DNA of 64,000 nucleotides from Christensenellaceae bacterium Phil1 (lineage in GTDB: Bacteria; Bacillota; Clostridia; Christensenellales; CAG-138), in contig MSGS01000066.1 of assembly GCA_001940855.1 (NCBI GenBank), forward strand, positions 1 through 64,000. The letters run 5' to 3'. A program made the translations under genes and the position numbers. The first letter of the stretch is position 1, and every line of letters starts with the position of its first letter. Below the pieces are notes generated by a model. That model ran no database searches and was not told the origin of the DNA. It worked only from the letters and a program-made list of their open reading frames with translations. Below, piece after piece: positions 44,155-55,577 of this stretch.

Positions 44155-45258
44155 TTATTTTACCTCGAAGCGTATGCGCTTTTCGCTTTCCTTGTCAAAG
44201 AGGAAAAGCTTATGCGGCTTTACGGAGAAACGCACGGTTTCCGCATCGTGATCCACGCCCGCGTCCGCATTGATTATGGAGCGGATGGTGGGGTTGAGCG
44301 AGGCGGGGTTGGAGGATACAACGCTCACGTCCCTGCCCATTACTTCAACGTTTATAAGCTTGCAGCCGAGCGGGCCGTTTTCGTCCAGGATAAAGCCTTC
44401 GGGGCGGATGCCGACGTAAACTTCGCCGTCGTTAACGCCGTTCACGCTGAGCACGGCTTCTTCGCCGATATATACCTTGCCGCCCTTTACGGAGCCGTTG
44501 AAAACGTTTATGGGCGGGGTGCCGAGGAACTTGGCAACGAACAGATTGTCCGGATCGTCATAAACGGCCTGCGGCTTGCCAATCTGCTGCACAACGCCCG
44601 CCTTCATGACCACTATAAAGTCGGATATGCTCATGGCCTCGTCCTGGTCATGGGTAACGAAAACGGTGGTTATCTTGGTTTCGCGCTGTATGCGGCGTAT
44701 TTCCTCGCGGGTTTGGAGCCTGAGCCTTGCGTCAAGGTTGGAGAGCGGCTCGTCAAGCAGCAGCACGCGCGGCATTTTGACCAGCGCGCGGGCTATTGCA
44801 ACGCGCTGCTGCTGGCCGCCGGAAAGCTCGCTGGGCTTGCGGTCCATCAGTTCGTCTATCTGCACAAGCTTTGCCGTTTCATAGGCGCGCTTGAGCATTT
44901 CTTCCTTGCTCAGCTTGTCCGCCCCCTTAAGATTTTGCAGCGGGAAAAGTATGTTCTGCTTAACGGTAAGGTGCGGATAAAGGGCATAGTTCTGGAACAC
45001 AAGACCAACGCCCCTGTTTTCCGGCGCAAGGCCGGTAACGTCGTCCTCGCCGAAGAATATCTGCCCCTTTGTGGGCTTCTGCAGGCCGCATATCATATAG
45101 AGCGTGGTGCTTTTGCCGCAGCCGGAAGGACCGAGCAGGCCTATCAGCTTCCCGTCGGGAATGGTAAAGCTGCAGTCGTTTACGGCTATTACCTCCTCGC
45201 CCGATTTCTTGTTGCGGCTGGGGAAAGCCTTGGTCACGTTGCGCAGTTCAACTTTCAT
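44155..45258 (-). CDS. ABC transporter ATPase, UgpC/MsmK type
   Basis: 367 residues: Walker A GPSGCGKST, signature LSGGQQQR, Walker B LLLDEP, switch DQDEAM and a C-terminal OB-like regulatory domain (VYVGIRPEGF). This subgroup powers sugar importers and often serves several of them. It lies 3 bp before the first permease gene. The order ATPase-permease-permease-binding protein is the reverse of the common arrangement. Confidence 0.93.
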   Translation of the reverse strand: MKVELRNVTKAFPSRNKKSGEEVIAVNDCSFTIPDGKLIGLLGPSGCGKSTTLYMICGLQKPTKGQIFFGEDDVTGLAPENRGVGLVFQNYALYPHLTVKQNILFPLQNLKGADKLSKEEMLKRAYETAKLVQIDELMDRKPSELSGGQQQRVAIARALVKMPRVLLLDEPLSNLDARLRLQTREEIRRIQRETKITTVFVTHDQDEAMSISDFIVVMKAGVVQQIGKPQAVYDDPDNLFVAKFLGTPPINVFNGSVKGGKVYIGEEAVLSVNGVNDGEVYVGIRPEGFILDENGPLGCKLINVEVMGRDVSVVSSNPASLNPTIRSIINADAGVDHDAETVRFSVKPHKLFLFDKESEKRIRFEVK

Positions 45259-45313
45259 CGTTTTCGTCCTCGATCCTTTTTAGTTTATTTTGTATATCTT
45301 GGTTTACCCTTGT

Positions 45314-46075
45314 TTATTGACCCCATCGTACGCTGTCCGCTTCGGCATATTCCCTGCGCCGCGCTTCGCGCTCCCGGGCGGAATCGAATATCATTTGACT
45401 TTCCATATCCACAACAACCGTTTGCGCCAATATATCATGTATTGCGGAATTGGTATGCGTGGCCGCGATAAGCACGATTTGCAGCAGCGCCAGCGCCGCA
45501 AGCATTATGAGCCCAACCGTGCCGAGACTGCCGAACAATATAAGGAATATTATCAGCAGCGGGGCCATTGTTTCGATTGTGTATTTGCCAAGCAGTGTGC
45601 GTATTAGCATGGCTATGGGCTTCACGCGCACGGAGTCGGTCCGCATTACGGCAAGGCCGAATATCTTTTTGCCAATGGTCTGCCCATTCTTCAGCCACAG
45701 TACGGGTATTGCGAACTCCAGCGCCATATACGCAAGCAATACCGAAAGCGACATTATTGCAAGCGAAAGCTGAATTATAATAGAAAACGCCCGGCTGACA
45801 TCGGCATCATCGTTAAGCTTTGCATATGCATCAGCATAACGGAGCCGATCCTCTTCACCGAGCGCAAGATATTCTTCATCCGAAATATTAAAATCAATGC
45901 CATACAGCTGTTCGTATTCCGTATAGTATCGCTGTAAATTATCGTTATAATTATCGTAACCGAACGCGGCGGAAAGCAAAAGCGCGAACCCGGTTGCGAG
46001 TACGCTTAGCAGAATAACGTCCAGCAGCCAGGCGGATGCGCGCTTTAGCATGCTTGCCTTCTGCAAATCGAACAT
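45314..46075 (-). CDS. RDD family membrane protein
   Basis: 253 residues with the RDD signature: RASAWLLDVILLS near the N-terminus and a KKIFGLAVMR motif before the last helices, plus three to four hydrophobic segments. Some RDD proteins exchange ions or anchor complexes; here function is open. The track start at 46195 lies upstream of the true start; ATG 46075 has GGAGGAAAG ahead. It is first in the gene train leading to the sugar importer 55 bp later. Confidence 0.8.
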   Translation of the reverse strand: MFDLQKASMLKRASAWLLDVILLSVLATGFALLLSAAFGYDNYNDNLQRYYTEYEQLYGIDFNISDEEYLALGEEDRLRYADAYAKLNDDADVSRAFSIIIQLSLAIMSLSVLLAYMALEFAIPVLWLKNGQTIGKKIFGLAVMRTDSVRVKPIAMLIRTLLGKYTIETMAPLLIIFLILFGSLGTVGLIMLAALALLQIVLIAATHTNSAIHDILAQTVVVDMESQMIFDSAREREARRREYAEADSVRWGQ

Positions 46076-46160
46076 GGGCTTTCCTCCGTTTCCGCGGCGA
46101 AATGCCGCCGCTTTCGTTAAAACAGGCGCAGCATATACATGAGCCGCGCAATCATACATA

Positions 46161-46189
46161 ATTGTACAATGTTTGATAAAAACATGCAA
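46161..46189 (-). promoter_or_regulatory. Promoter of the RDD/ABC-importer train
   Basis: On the minus strand TTGCAT (46189-46184), 17 bases, TACAAT (46166-46161). The leader of about 80 bases carries a CGGCG...CGCCG hairpin near 46097-46112 upstream of the ribosome site. Confidence 0.7.
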
Positions 46190-46231
46190 CAACATTTGCT
46201 TTCGCTTTTACTTATATCGCGCGCGGAGCTG

Positions 46232-46260
46232 TTGACTTATCGGTGGGGATAGGGTAATAT
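46232..46260 (+). promoter_or_regulatory. Promoter of the HAD hydrolase gene
   Basis: TTGACT (46232-46237), 17 bases, TAATAT (46255-46260), diverging from the RDD promoter. Confidence 0.7.
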
Positions 46261-46298
46261 GCAAGCTGCACTAATAATTCGGGACGGTGAAAACACCT

Positions 46299-47114
46299 AT
46301 GATAAAGTTGCTTATAAGCGACCTTGACGATACTTTATACGACTGGACGGGCTTTTTCGTGCCCGCATTTTACGCCATGGCGGACGAGATAGCCCGCATG
46401 ACCGGCATAGACGAAAAAAAGCTGCTGAATGAATACATGGCGGCGCATCAGCGGCTCGGCTCGGTTGAATACCCTTATGCAACGCTTGAACTGCCCAGCA
46501 TAAAGGCATACTATAACAATGCCCCGGCGGAGGAGCTGAAGGCCGCGCTGAGGCCCGCGTTCAACGTGTTCAATTCCGTCAGGGAAAGCCATCTGCACCT
46601 TTTGCCGGGCGTGGAGGAAATGCTGCGCGCGCTGACGGAAATGGGCGTGACGCTCATAGCCTATACGGAATCCTCCAAAGAAAACGGGTTTTACAGGCTT
46701 ATGAAGCTGGGGATAGAGCCGTATTTTAAGCATGTGTACACGTTTGAAAGCCAATTCAAGAGCGCATACGCCGTGAGCGAAAAGGTACGCACGGTGCAGA
46801 CCAAAAAGCCGGACGTTGCTGTAATTGGGCGCATATGCACGGGCGAGGGCTATGATAAGAGCGAAGTAATGTACCTTGGCGATAATCTTACGAAGGACAT
46901 GTACATGGCCAAAATGGCCGGCGTTACGGCAGTATGGATGCACAGGAAGTGCGAAAACGAAGATTATAAGAACAAGCTGCTTGCCATAACAAGCTGGACG
47001 GCGGCCGAATACGCGCGGGACGTGGAGCTGAGGCAATACATGCAGCAGCACGGCATAAGGCCGGATTATGAAATAAGCGATGCGCGGGAGCTGATAGCCA
47101 TTGCGGCTAAATGA
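46299..47114 (+). CDS. HAD-superfamily phosphatase
   Basis: 271 residues. DLDDTLYDWTG is motif I, the lysine region and MYLGDNLTKDMYMAK (motif IV) are present, and the cap is the alpha-helical type of nucleotidase-like HADs. It probably dephosphorylates a small metabolite in the cytosol. The track start at GTG 46287 is possible, but ATG 46299 begins the conserved IKLLISDLDD strand and has GGTGA upstream. Its last 8 bases overlap the convergent exonuclease gene. Confidence 0.85.
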   Translation: MIKLLISDLDDTLYDWTGFFVPAFYAMADEIARMTGIDEKKLLNEYMAAHQRLGSVEYPYATLELPSIKAYYNNAPAEELKAALRPAFNVFNSVRESHLHLLPGVEEMLRALTEMGVTLIAYTESSKENGFYRLMKLGIEPYFKHVYTFESQFKSAYAVSEKVRTVQTKKPDVAVIGRICTGEGYDKSEVMYLGDNLTKDMYMAKMAGVTAVWMHRKCENEDYKNKLLAITSWTAAEYARDVELRQYMQQHGIRPDYEISDARELIAIAAK

Positions 47115-47949
47115 TGCCGAGCGCCTTTAGCGCCTGAACCGATGTAAATTCGGGCATTATGAACTCAAGCTCTTCCGTTTCAAACGGCAATGCCGCGCCG
47201 CCTGTGAGCGTTATAAGCTGCCGGTTGAGCAGGAGCCTGTCTAAGTTTATCAATATTGATTCCCTCAGCGCGGGCTGCTTTATGCGGTTCGCGTTTTGCA
47301 TTATGCCGTCAAGCGAGCCGAATTCGTTTATCAGCCGCGCCGCTGTTTTTTGACCTACGCGGGGCACGCCGCGGATATTGTCCGATGCATCGCCGCAAAG
47401 GGCCTTCATGTCCGCGTATTTATCCGCACCTATGCCGAATTTTTCCCATATATATTCTTCGCCGCAAAGTGCGGTATTTTTTCCGCGGTATCTAAGCACG
47501 CTCACATTGGTGGAGATAAGCTGAAAATAGTCGCTGTCGAACGATGAAATGACTATGTCCGCATCATCCGTTCGGTTGAACACATATGCTGCCACGATGT
47601 CGTCCGTTTCGCAGTCGGTGGTTTCGGTATGCTTTATGCCCATGAAATCAAGCGCCAAGTATATGTCCGCCAACTGGGAAAACGGCGTGTCGTCCTCCGC
47701 CATTTGGCTGTAATCCACGCGGTTGGCCTTATACGCGGGGTCCAGCGCGGCGCGCGGGTTTTCATGCTCCCCATCGAACAGCACAACGGCGTGCGTGGGC
47801 CGCACCATGCGTATTATTTTCATAAGCGCGCCCACAAAGCCAATAGTTCCGTGCACGGGCCGTCCGCTTTTGCCCACTATGCGCGCGGGCATACCATAGA
47901 ACATTTGGAACAGCAGATTGCTCCCGTCAACAATAAGCAGCTTTTGCAT
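47107..47949 (-). CDS. 5'-3' exonuclease (Pol I N-domain/flap endonuclease family)
   Basis: 280 residues homologous to the 5'-nuclease domain of DNA polymerase I but free-standing. LLIVDGSNLLFQMFYG, CETDDIVAAYV, SFDSDYFQLIS and GDASDNIRGVPRVGQKTAARLI carry the metal-binding acidic residues and the helix-hairpin-helix. It would remove 5' flaps or RNA primers. Weak GGAG-like site before ATG 47949. Convergent overlap of 8 bases with the HAD gene. Confidence 0.9.
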   Translation of the reverse strand: MQKLLIVDGSNLLFQMFYGMPARIVGKSGRPVHGTIGFVGALMKIIRMVRPTHAVVLFDGEHENPRAALDPAYKANRVDYSQMAEDDTPFSQLADIYLALDFMGIKHTETTDCETDDIVAAYVFNRTDDADIVISSFDSDYFQLISTNVSVLRYRGKNTALCGEEYIWEKFGIGADKYADMKALCGDASDNIRGVPRVGQKTAARLINEFGSLDGIMQNANRIKQPALRESILINLDRLLLNRQLITLTGGAALPFETEELEFIMPEFTSVQALKALGII

Positions 47950-48062
47950 GGCGGACTCCTTGTGGTGATTTAGCTTTCAAATATATCATGAAAATGAGAT
48001 GAAGGCAATAATTTGCCTGCATATCGGCGCGGCAGCGCGGAATTACAAGGGAAAAGCTGATA

Positions 48063-48130
48063 AAATGCACCCAAAAGCCTCCCTGTCGAGGGAGGTGGAT
48101 GCGAGTGAAACGAGCAGCCGGAAGGAGTAA
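48063..48130. repeat. Dispersed repeat, family B-like, diverged copy
   Basis: AAAGCCTCCCTGTCGAGGGAGGTGGATGCGAGTG...GGAGTAAAAC. The CCTCCCT/AGGGAGG palindrome and GGAGTAAAAC end are shared with the copy at 48292. Confidence 0.5.
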
Positions 48131-48291
48131 AACAAACAAAAAGCACTGCAAACTATTTTATAATCTTTTTTGCCAGGGGGTCGGGGAAGATTTCGATTTC
48201 TCCCCTTAGGCCCCCTGGCGGCCCCCGTAACCCCATTGAAACGATCGCTCCGCGAAGGGGTACGACACTGTACGCCGTGCTTGTACTGTAC

Positions 48292-48355
48292 TAAAAGGCT
48301 CCCTCACTGATGGAGCTGGAAATTCGCCGTAATCGAATTTTCTGAGGGAGTAAAA
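48292..48355. repeat. Dispersed repeat, family B, copy 2
   Basis: AAAAGGCTCCCTCACTGATG, then GGAGCTG, a variable AAATTCG/CGAATTT hairpin, then CTGAGGGAGT. Same plan as the copy at 185-295 with one arm mutated. Confidence 0.7.
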
Positions 48356-48403
48356 CAAACAAATAGCCGCGAGCTTCTTTAGACTCCTTCCGTTTTTTGC
48401 TTC

Positions 48404-48437
48404 GCAAAAGCCACCTCCCTCTGAGATGGAGGCTTAT
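48404..48437. repeat. Dispersed repeat, family B, partial copy
   Basis: AAAAGCCACCTCCCTCTGAG, then ATGGAGGCTTA: an arm-to-arm CCTCC/GGAGG palindrome lacking the second half of the element. Confidence 0.45.
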
Positions 48438-48511
48438 TGTGAGAGTTCGTAAGGTGATGAAAACGGCACTTGGCAGCTTTAAGTCATTCCCCTTTCGTCA
48501 CGGCTTCGCCA

Positions 48512-48615
48512 TGCCACTTTCCCCGCACGCGGGGACAGCTTTTGGTTAATGGTAGCCCCCCCAAAGGCTCCCCGGCCGGGGAGCTGGCACGGCGTTAGCC
48601 GTGACTGAGGGGTTG
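48512..48615. repeat. Dispersed intergenic repeat, family A, copy 2
   Basis: Near-identical to 25-131 over both ends: TGCCACTTTCCCCGC, GCGGGGACAGCTTTTGG, GGCTCCCCGG, GGGGAGCTGGCACGGCG and GTGACTGAGGGGTTG; the middle differs by a few bases. Two copies 48 kb apart in one window show it is multicopy in the genome. Confidence 0.8.
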
Positions 48616-48679
48616 TAACAAGCAATGAGATGTGAGTTGCTTATTTTACTTCATCAAACATCATAGATTATCTGCACAC

Positions 48680-48711
48680 AAAAAACCCGGGACGGCGATT
48701 GCCGTCCCGGG
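48680..48711 (-). terminator. Terminator of the PFOR gene
   Basis: CCCGGGACGGC, 4-base loop, GCCGTCCCGGG, followed on the minus strand by TTTTTTG: 11-bp GC stem with T6, 18 bp after the stop codon. Confidence 0.95.
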
Positions 48712-48728
48712 CTGCGTTAATCAATGCA

Positions 48729-52385
<3,657 letters not shown>

Positions 52386-52394
52386 CTATGTATC

Positions 52395-52423
52395 ATTATA
52401 ATGTTTAAAATCCCTACTGTCAA
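52395..52423 (-). promoter_or_regulatory. Consensus promoter of the PFOR gene
   Basis: TTGACA (52423-52418), exactly 17 bases, TATAAT (52400-52395): a perfect sigma-A match, in keeping with very high expression. Confidence 0.93.
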
Positions 52424-52541
52424 TCGAAGAGCGGGGCTGCATGCCCCTTTTTATGCGCAATTTTTTATATGAAATTTATGTGCGGAAGCTTATGTGCGCG
52501 GGCGGCGAATGTGAAGTTTGCACAAATTCATAATTATGCCA

Positions 52542-52570
52542 TTGTAAAGTTTAATAAACCCGTGTATAAT
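52542..52570 (+). promoter_or_regulatory. Promoter of the RpiR regulator operon
   Basis: TTGTAA (52542-52547), 17 bases, TATAAT (52565-52570), giving a leader of about 105 bases. Confidence 0.75.
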
Positions 52571-52598
52571 ACAAATACCATGTAACATCGTGGGAATT

Positions 52599-52629
52599 GA
52601 AACCGCCGCTTGTATAGGAGGCGGGTTTT
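52599..52629 (+). terminator. Terminator-like hairpin in the rpiR leader
   Basis: AAACCGCC, 12-base loop, GGCGGGTTTT followed by ATG-rich DNA. It lies between promoter and gene, 55 bases before the start codon, so it may be an attenuator; no partner antiterminator is evident. Confidence 0.4.
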
Positions 52630-52683
52630 ATGTACTTAAAGTGTATAAATTTACTATAACATAGATGAAAAGGAGAGAAGAAA

Positions 52684-53493
52684 ATGCCCGCAAATAACAA
52701 GATACGCTCCGCGTATGTGACGCTGCCTTCGGCGGAGCGCAAGGTTGCAGACTTTATCCTGGACAATCCTGACCGCGCCATGCGCATGGTCATCAACGAA
52801 ATAGCCGAGGCTGCCGGCGTAAGCGTGCCGAGCGTTACCCGCCTTGCAAGGAGGCTTGGATACAAGGGCTTCCTTGATTTCCGCGTGGCGCTGGCGGGCG
52901 GAGCGGCCGCAAACGGCGCAACGCAGAAGCTTTCCCCCGTGAGCGACGAGGACAGCGACTCCACCGTTATAGACAAGCTGTGCGGATACAGCATAATGTC
53001 GCTTGAGGATACATATCATGCGCTGGATAAAGATGCGTTCTGCGCCGCAGCACAGAATATTGCCGGCAAAAAGCGCGTGTTCATATGCGGCGAATCGGAG
53101 CTGCTTGCAAAGGACATGGTGCACAGCTTCAACATGATGAACATGGAAGCCATCGCCCTTTGCGATGAGGTGAGCATGGGCATATACCGCACCCGCTTCA
53201 CAAAGGACGATGCGGTTATAGCCTTCTGCCGCAGTGGCCGCAATAAGGACATATTCGATGAAATAATCGCCGCCAAGGCCGCGGGAGCGACCACGGTGTA
53301 CCTGAGCAGCTATGCCGGAAATCAGGCCGCGCAAACATGCGACTATTTCTTCACCGCATCGCACATAGGCTCGGCCAAGGTGCCGTTCAGGCTTGAAAAT
53401 TCAATGTCCACAATAACGCTGAGCACGCTTTTGATAACGCTTGTGGCGCGCTTCCGCGGCATGAGCATATCGGGGAGCAAAAATAGAAAATGA
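52684..53493 (+). CDS. MurR/RpiR family transcriptional regulator
   Basis: 269 residues: N-terminal helix-turn-helix (EIAEAAGVSVPSVTRLARRLG, ~40-60) and a C-terminal sugar-phosphate-binding SIS domain (~115-250, GKKRVFICGESE, FCRSGRNKD). Such proteins sense sugar phosphates and control sugar or amino-sugar genes. AAAAGGAGAG precedes the ATG. The PHP gene overlaps its stop by 4 bases; its targets may lie beyond this pair. It diverges from the PFOR gene. Confidence 0.9.
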   Translation: MPANNKIRSAYVTLPSAERKVADFILDNPDRAMRMVINEIAEAAGVSVPSVTRLARRLGYKGFLDFRVALAGGAAANGATQKLSPVSDEDSDSTVIDKLCGYSIMSLEDTYHALDKDAFCAAAQNIAGKKRVFICGESELLAKDMVHSFNMMNMEAIALCDEVSMGIYRTRFTKDDAVIAFCRSGRNKDIFDEIIAAKAAGATTVYLSSYAGNQAAQTCDYFFTASHIGSAKVPFRLENSMSTITLSTLLITLVARFRGMSISGSKNRK

Positions 53494-54197
53494 GCATGGG
53501 AAGCTATTTGAGCGACCTGCATACGCATACCGATTTTTCGCACGGCAAGGGCTCGCCTGAGGATATAGTCCGTGCAGGGATACGCTGCGGGCTTAAACGT
53601 ATAGCCATAACGGAGCACGCGGGCGGGCACGTTTTTTCCGGCGTGCGCGGCGAAAAGCTGACGCGGCTTAGAAAGGAGACGGAGCGCCTTGCAAGCGTTT
53701 ACGCGCGGGATATAGAGGTCCTATTCGGCCTTGAATGCAACCTGACCGGCTTTGGCGAATGCGATGCGCCAAAGGACAGGAGCATGTTCGATGTGCTTCT
53801 GCTGGCGTATCACAAGGGCGTTGTGCCGCGGGACGGCTTTTTGCTGAAGCGCTCCATGGAGGCCGCAGGCTTGCACAAAAGCGAACCGGAGCTGACGGCG
53901 AAGGCGCTGCTTGCCGCGGCGGAAAAATACAAGATAGACATTTTTGCCCACCCGGGCGAATATGTGAAGTGCGATATCGGGACGCTTGCCCGCGGGGCGA
54001 AGGAGCTGGGCACGATGATAGAGATAAACTCCCGCCACGTAACCCTTTCGCCGGATGACATACGGCTGATAGCCAAAATAGGCGCGGTTATGCGCCCGGA
54101 CAGCGATGCGCACAGCCCCGAGCGCGTTGGCGAGCTTGGCCCCGCCATAGCCGCCGCAGCCGCCGCCGGAGTTGAACTGCCGGGGGACGGGCTGTAA
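53490..54197 (+). CDS. PHP-domain phosphoesterase
   Basis: 235 residues with the metal set of PHP enzymes: SDLHTHTDFSHG, TEHAGGH, HPGEY and RPDSDAHSP. Resembles histidinol-phosphatase-like phosphoesterases, but lacking a his operon its substrate is open. Start ATG overlaps the regulator stop (ATGA), so the pair is coupled; a second start at MGSYLS (53496) is possible. Confidence 0.87.
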   Translation: MSMGSYLSDLHTHTDFSHGKGSPEDIVRAGIRCGLKRIAITEHAGGHVFSGVRGEKLTRLRKETERLASVYARDIEVLFGLECNLTGFGECDAPKDRSMFDVLLLAYHKGVVPRDGFLLKRSMEAAGLHKSEPELTAKALLAAAEKYKIDIFAHPGEYVKCDIGTLARGAKELGTMIEINSRHVTLSPDDIRLIAKIGAVMRPDSDAHSPERVGELGPAIAAAAAAGVELPGDGL

Positions 54198-54237
54198 AAA
54201 ACGGATTTGAATAAAGCTGAAATGAAAAACCAACAAA

Positions 54238-54278
54238 GATCGGATGCTAAGCTTCTGCATCCGATTCTGCATCCGATC
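54238..54278. terminator. Palindrome between convergent PHP and lipoprotein genes
   Basis: GATCGGATGC pairs with GCATCCGATC across 21 bases; a second copy of CTGCATCCGAT inside gives an alternative shorter hairpin. No T-run; weak terminator at best. Confidence 0.4.
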
Positions 54279-55078
54279 TACTGTATCTGCTCAATTATCT
54301 GAGCATACTCTTCGGATTCAACGCTTATCACGCTGTTGTTGCGGGTAGGCATACCCGCCAGGCCGTTTGTCCTGAAAAACAAATATGTTTCACCTGATTG
54401 CAGACCCTGCGGGACGAGAATGTTGACGCTGCTCTCATCTATCGTGCCCTTGAGCACGTTGACTATTGATACGTTGGCAGTGCCGCCCGCATAGGGGGAG
54501 GAATACGTTACATCTTCTACCGTGGCGGTGAATATGGCTTCGCTTTCGGCTATCAGCTTGTCGTACGGCAATTCGTCTGTAACGGTCGGCACGGTATTTT
54601 CGCGCATGGACAATTTTGTTGCAGCGTCGATCAATTCATCTTCGCTCATGCCGGTCATACCGAACCTATCGGGCGCAATAACTTTGCCGGACTGTATTTC
54701 AAATATTGATTCGCGGTCAACGAACAGGGTGAGGGGCATGGGCCAAAATTCGGAGTCGTTCTGATAAAGGAACAGGCAGTACCTGCCACCCTCTTCCATC
54801 AGCCCTACTACTCCGTATATGCTTACGGAGTCCACATCCTGCCCGCATAAGACCTTAAGATCCTTTATGTGGAAAAAGCTGTGGAGGTCATCGGCTTGTT
54901 CCACGCTATCAACTGCACCGATGATGACGTTATCCGCATTTTCGGATAGCTGTTCAAGCGTGGTGTACTCGTAATCGTATTGGGGAACGGAAGGCGCAAG
55001 CCCCGGGTTGTTGTTTGCACATGCACTTATAATCGTGAGCAGCGTGCAAACGAGCAAAATCATCAATGATTTTTTCAT
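54278..55078 (-). CDS. Secreted lipoprotein with two similar domains
   Basis: 266 residues: signal peptide with lipobox ISAC, then two repeats of a roughly 110-residue domain opening LSENADNVIIGAVDSVE and IAESEAIFTATVEDVTY, each followed by a V-rich strand and a GxxYxxFL segment (GGRYCLFLY, GETYLFFR). This pattern recurs in secreted proteins of Clostridia; no function is known to me. Start ATG 55078 sits 9 bases after AGGAG; the track start 55084 is 3 bases after it. Confidence 0.75.
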   Translation of the reverse strand: MKKSLMILLVCTLLTIISACANNNPGLAPSVPQYDYEYTTLEQLSENADNVIIGAVDSVEQADDLHSFFHIKDLKVLCGQDVDSVSIYGVVGLMEEGGRYCLFLYQNDSEFWPMPLTLFVDRESIFEIQSGKVIAPDRFGMTGMSEDELIDAATKLSMRENTVPTVTDELPYDKLIAESEAIFTATVEDVTYSSPYAGGTANVSIVNVLKGTIDESSVNILVPQGLQSGETYLFFRTNGLAGMPTRNNSVISVESEEYAQIIEQIQ

Positions 55079-55327
55079 ACACATGTCTCCTCTCGGTTAA
55101 AATTGTGAGTCCAAAAACTGTTTCATGAGTTACTGTTAACAATGTATAATACTACCTAAGCCATAATACCACCTCCATATGACATTGAACACAAAAACCA
55201 GACGTCTCAACGATTACAACATAAGCAATTGCTTAATTATAAGATAACATAATTTACTATTAAAAAACAAGTTAAAACCTTATTAAAATAATTAAGAAGA
55301 TTAAAAACATATGTTGTAACATGCCTT
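55079..55327. other. AT-rich spacer, likely deletion or insertion scar
   Basis: From about 55135 the DNA is very AT-rich and has no ORF or clear promoter. It ends abruptly at about 55320, where GC-rich coding sequence for the tail of a hydrolase begins without its front half. Runs such as TTAAAATAATTAAGAAGATT are unlike the host. Confidence 0.6.
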
Positions 55328-55567
55328 GTGCCGGTGTGCGGCAGCGTGGATCCGCTCAGCTGTGCACTGCTTACAAAAATGCCCGTGTGGATATTCCATG
55401 GGGAGCTTGACCGCGGCATGGGCTTCAGCGTTATTCAGGCGCATGAAATGATAAACCGCTGCGGCGGCAGCAGCAAGCTGACCCTGCTCAGCGGGCAGGG
55501 CCATGAAATACGCTGGATATACCACAGCGACAGATTCGATATTATAAACTGGATGCTTGCTCAGTAA
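55328..55567 (+). pseudogene. 3' remnant of an alpha/beta hydrolase (dienelactone hydrolase/phospholipase type)
   Basis: The 79 codons encode only the last third of a hydrolase: KMPVWIFHGELD (acid-loop strand) and LSGQGHEIRW with the catalytic histidine, then IINWMLAQ. Family resemblance starts about 55320 (LVPVCGS) and stops there; the nucleophile elbow and first ~150 residues are missing. There is no ribosome site before the GTG. It is most simply a truncated gene, cut where the AT-rich spacer begins. Confidence 0.75.
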
Positions 55568-55577
55568 TTATACGGAT

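Larger units (their letters stand above)
47950..48679. other. 730-bp gene-free region packed with palindromic repeats
   Basis: No gene is supported here. Starting about 48060 it contains copies of the two dispersed families listed separately, plus a GC-rich segment (48170-48240) in which CCAGGGGG, later CCCCCTGG, and GGGGAAGA...TCTCCCC make further inverted repeats. The ORFs in the track are low-quality translations of repeats. It separates the exonuclease gene from the PFOR terminator. Confidence 0.7.

Noticed and set aside
44134-45471. 445-codon plus-strand ORF
   Set aside because: Shadow of the ABC ATPase gene, which has Walker and signature motifs.
47950-48679. CRISPR array or small RNA locus
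   Set aside because: The repeats are irregularly spaced, differ in length and lack unique equal-size spacers; they match dispersed palindromes found elsewhere in the window.
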